This document shows positions 6,536-7,185 of a stretch of 7,185 nt of DNA, one piece after another. The stretch's first letter is position 1, and every line of letters begins with the position of its first letter. The stretch covers positions 1-7,185 of the forward strand of contig JALXER010000105.1 of NCBI GenBank assembly GCA_027069385.1, given 5' to 3'. Below the pieces are notes generated by a model that saw only the letters and a program-made list of their open reading frames with translations, did not search any database and was not told the origin of the DNA. The position numbers and the translations under genes are program-made. Source of the DNA: Paracoccaceae bacterium (GTDB taxonomy: Bacteria; Pseudomonadota; Alphaproteobacteria; Rhodobacterales; Rhodobacteraceae).

Positions 6536-7185
6536 CATAATCACCCGTTTTGCCGCATTAGCGGGCACTATCACCCTTTGCCTGACCCCGCTTCAATCTA
6601 TCGCGCAATCTGATCCTCTTTCAAGCGCCGAGACTGCCGCCATCGCCCGCCTTCGCCCGTTTCGTCCCTTTTACGAGGTATCGATGGCGAACTATCCCAC
6701 CACGGTGCCCGGGGATTATTTCTTTACCGATACTTTTGCGAACTATTTCAAATCCGGCCCCGTTGCCGGAGATCAAATCGTGTTTATTGGTGACGACAAC
6801 CAGTCCTATATTTTTCGAATCATCGGCGTGGCCGGAGATTCGATCTCTATTCAAGACAGCGCGTTAACGATCAACGGTGTTAAGGTTGAACGGACCTTTG
6901 TTGAAACCCGAATGGCCGACTGGTTGGGAAATGGCCACCCCGGCGAGGTTGAAATCTGGTCCGAAACGCTGGCGAATGGCGCGACCTATCAGGTTGCCGA
7001 GGCCAGCCTAAGCCGCCCGGTACGGGCCAATTTCATGGAGGAGGTCATCGTACCGCAAGACAGCGTGTTTGTGATGGGCGACAATCGCGACAACGCGCTG
7101 GACAGCCGCTTTCCCCCTATTCGCGGCTTTGTTCCAGTTGATACGATCGTTGGTAAAATCGTAACGGTTATCCCGTTTGGGTCCG
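6528..7185 (+). CDS. Signal peptidase I-like (S26 family) protein lacking the catalytic lysine, partial at window end
   Basis: The 219 visible residues match the S26 fold in order: VSMANYPTTVPGDYFF (52-66, with Ser52 near the usual catalytic SMxPT position but with two extra residues), VAGDQIVFI (79-87), YIFRIIGVAGDSISI (94-108), INGVKV (115-120) and the strongly conserved GDNRDNALDSR (184-194). In active signal peptidases the fourth block reads YIKRxxGxPGD, and the Lys is the general base. Here it is Phe96, so classical Ser/Lys proteolysis is unlikely. The N-terminus (1-27) looks like a cleavable signal peptide ending SIA-QS, not the transmembrane anchors of LepB, so a periplasmic protein is inferred. 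The ATG at 6528 overlaps the parE stop (6533-6535) and has GAGGGG (6518-6523) 4 nt upstream, suggesting translational coupling. Codon choice looks richer in T-ending codons than in parE. The end of the protein is outside the window, but few residues should be missing. Confidence 0.8.
   Translation, partial: MFSIITRFAALAGTITLCLTPLQSIAQSDPLSSAETAAIARLRPFRPFYEVSMANYPTTVPGDYFFTDTFANYFKSGPVAGDQIVFIGDDNQSYIFRIIGVAGDSISIQDSALTINGVKVERTFVETRMADWLGNGHPGEVEIWSETLANGATYQVAEASLSRPVRANFMEEVIVPQDSVFVMGDNRDNALDSRFPPIRGFVPVDTIVGKIVTVIPFGS

Noticed and set aside
4949..6574. 541-codon open frame on the minus strand opposite parE
   Set aside because: It is a shadow frame caused by the high-GC codon use of parE. 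The translation shows no family motif and the opposite strand is unmistakably ParE.

Overview
The window looks like a piece of an alphaproteobacterial chromosome, probably Rhodobacterales. This is inferred from the GC-rich third codon positions, the 653-residue ParE without the long GyrB-type insertion, the alpha/beta-hydrolase/OsmC fusion, and the general style of the proteins. There is no mobile element, CRISPR array, tRNA or rRNA, and most of the content is ordinary housekeeping and stress-related genes.

Region by region: (1) 1-514, minus strand, is the N-terminal part of a probable copper-exporting P-type ATPase with three tandem heavy-metal-binding domains. Its upstream region (543-573) is a textbook CueR/MerR-type promoter with a 19-bp spacer and a dyad. 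(2) 627-1508, plus strand, is an HSL-family (family IV) esterase. (3) 1521-1880 and 1936-2835, both minus strand, are a small unknown lipoprotein and a membrane-anchored endonuclease/exonuclease/phosphatase-family protein, probably co-transcribed with the phosphatase-type gene first. (4) 3030-4247, plus strand, is a fused alpha/beta hydrolase plus OsmC peroxidase-like protein, divergent from the previous pair. (5) 4248-4573 is a 326-bp gene-free stretch packed with inverted repeats, including a perfect 16-bp stem, and it ends in the parE promoter. (6) 4574-6535 is parE, topoisomerase IV subunit B. (7) 6528 to the window end is a signal-peptidase-I-like (S26) protein whose start codon lies inside the end of parE.

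How they fit together: the first gene and its promoter form a copper-efflux unit. The phosphatase-type protein and the lipoprotein may both act at the cell envelope. ParE and the S26-like protein appear translationally coupled although no functional link is obvious. The most unusual item is the S26-like protein. It keeps the structural boxes of signal peptidase I, including the GDNRDN...DSR box, but has Phe where the catalytic Lys should be. It also starts with what looks like a cleavable signal peptide instead of membrane anchors, so it may be an inactive or repurposed secreted relative. The tandem HMA duplication and the hairpin-rich spacer upstream of parE are the next most interesting items.
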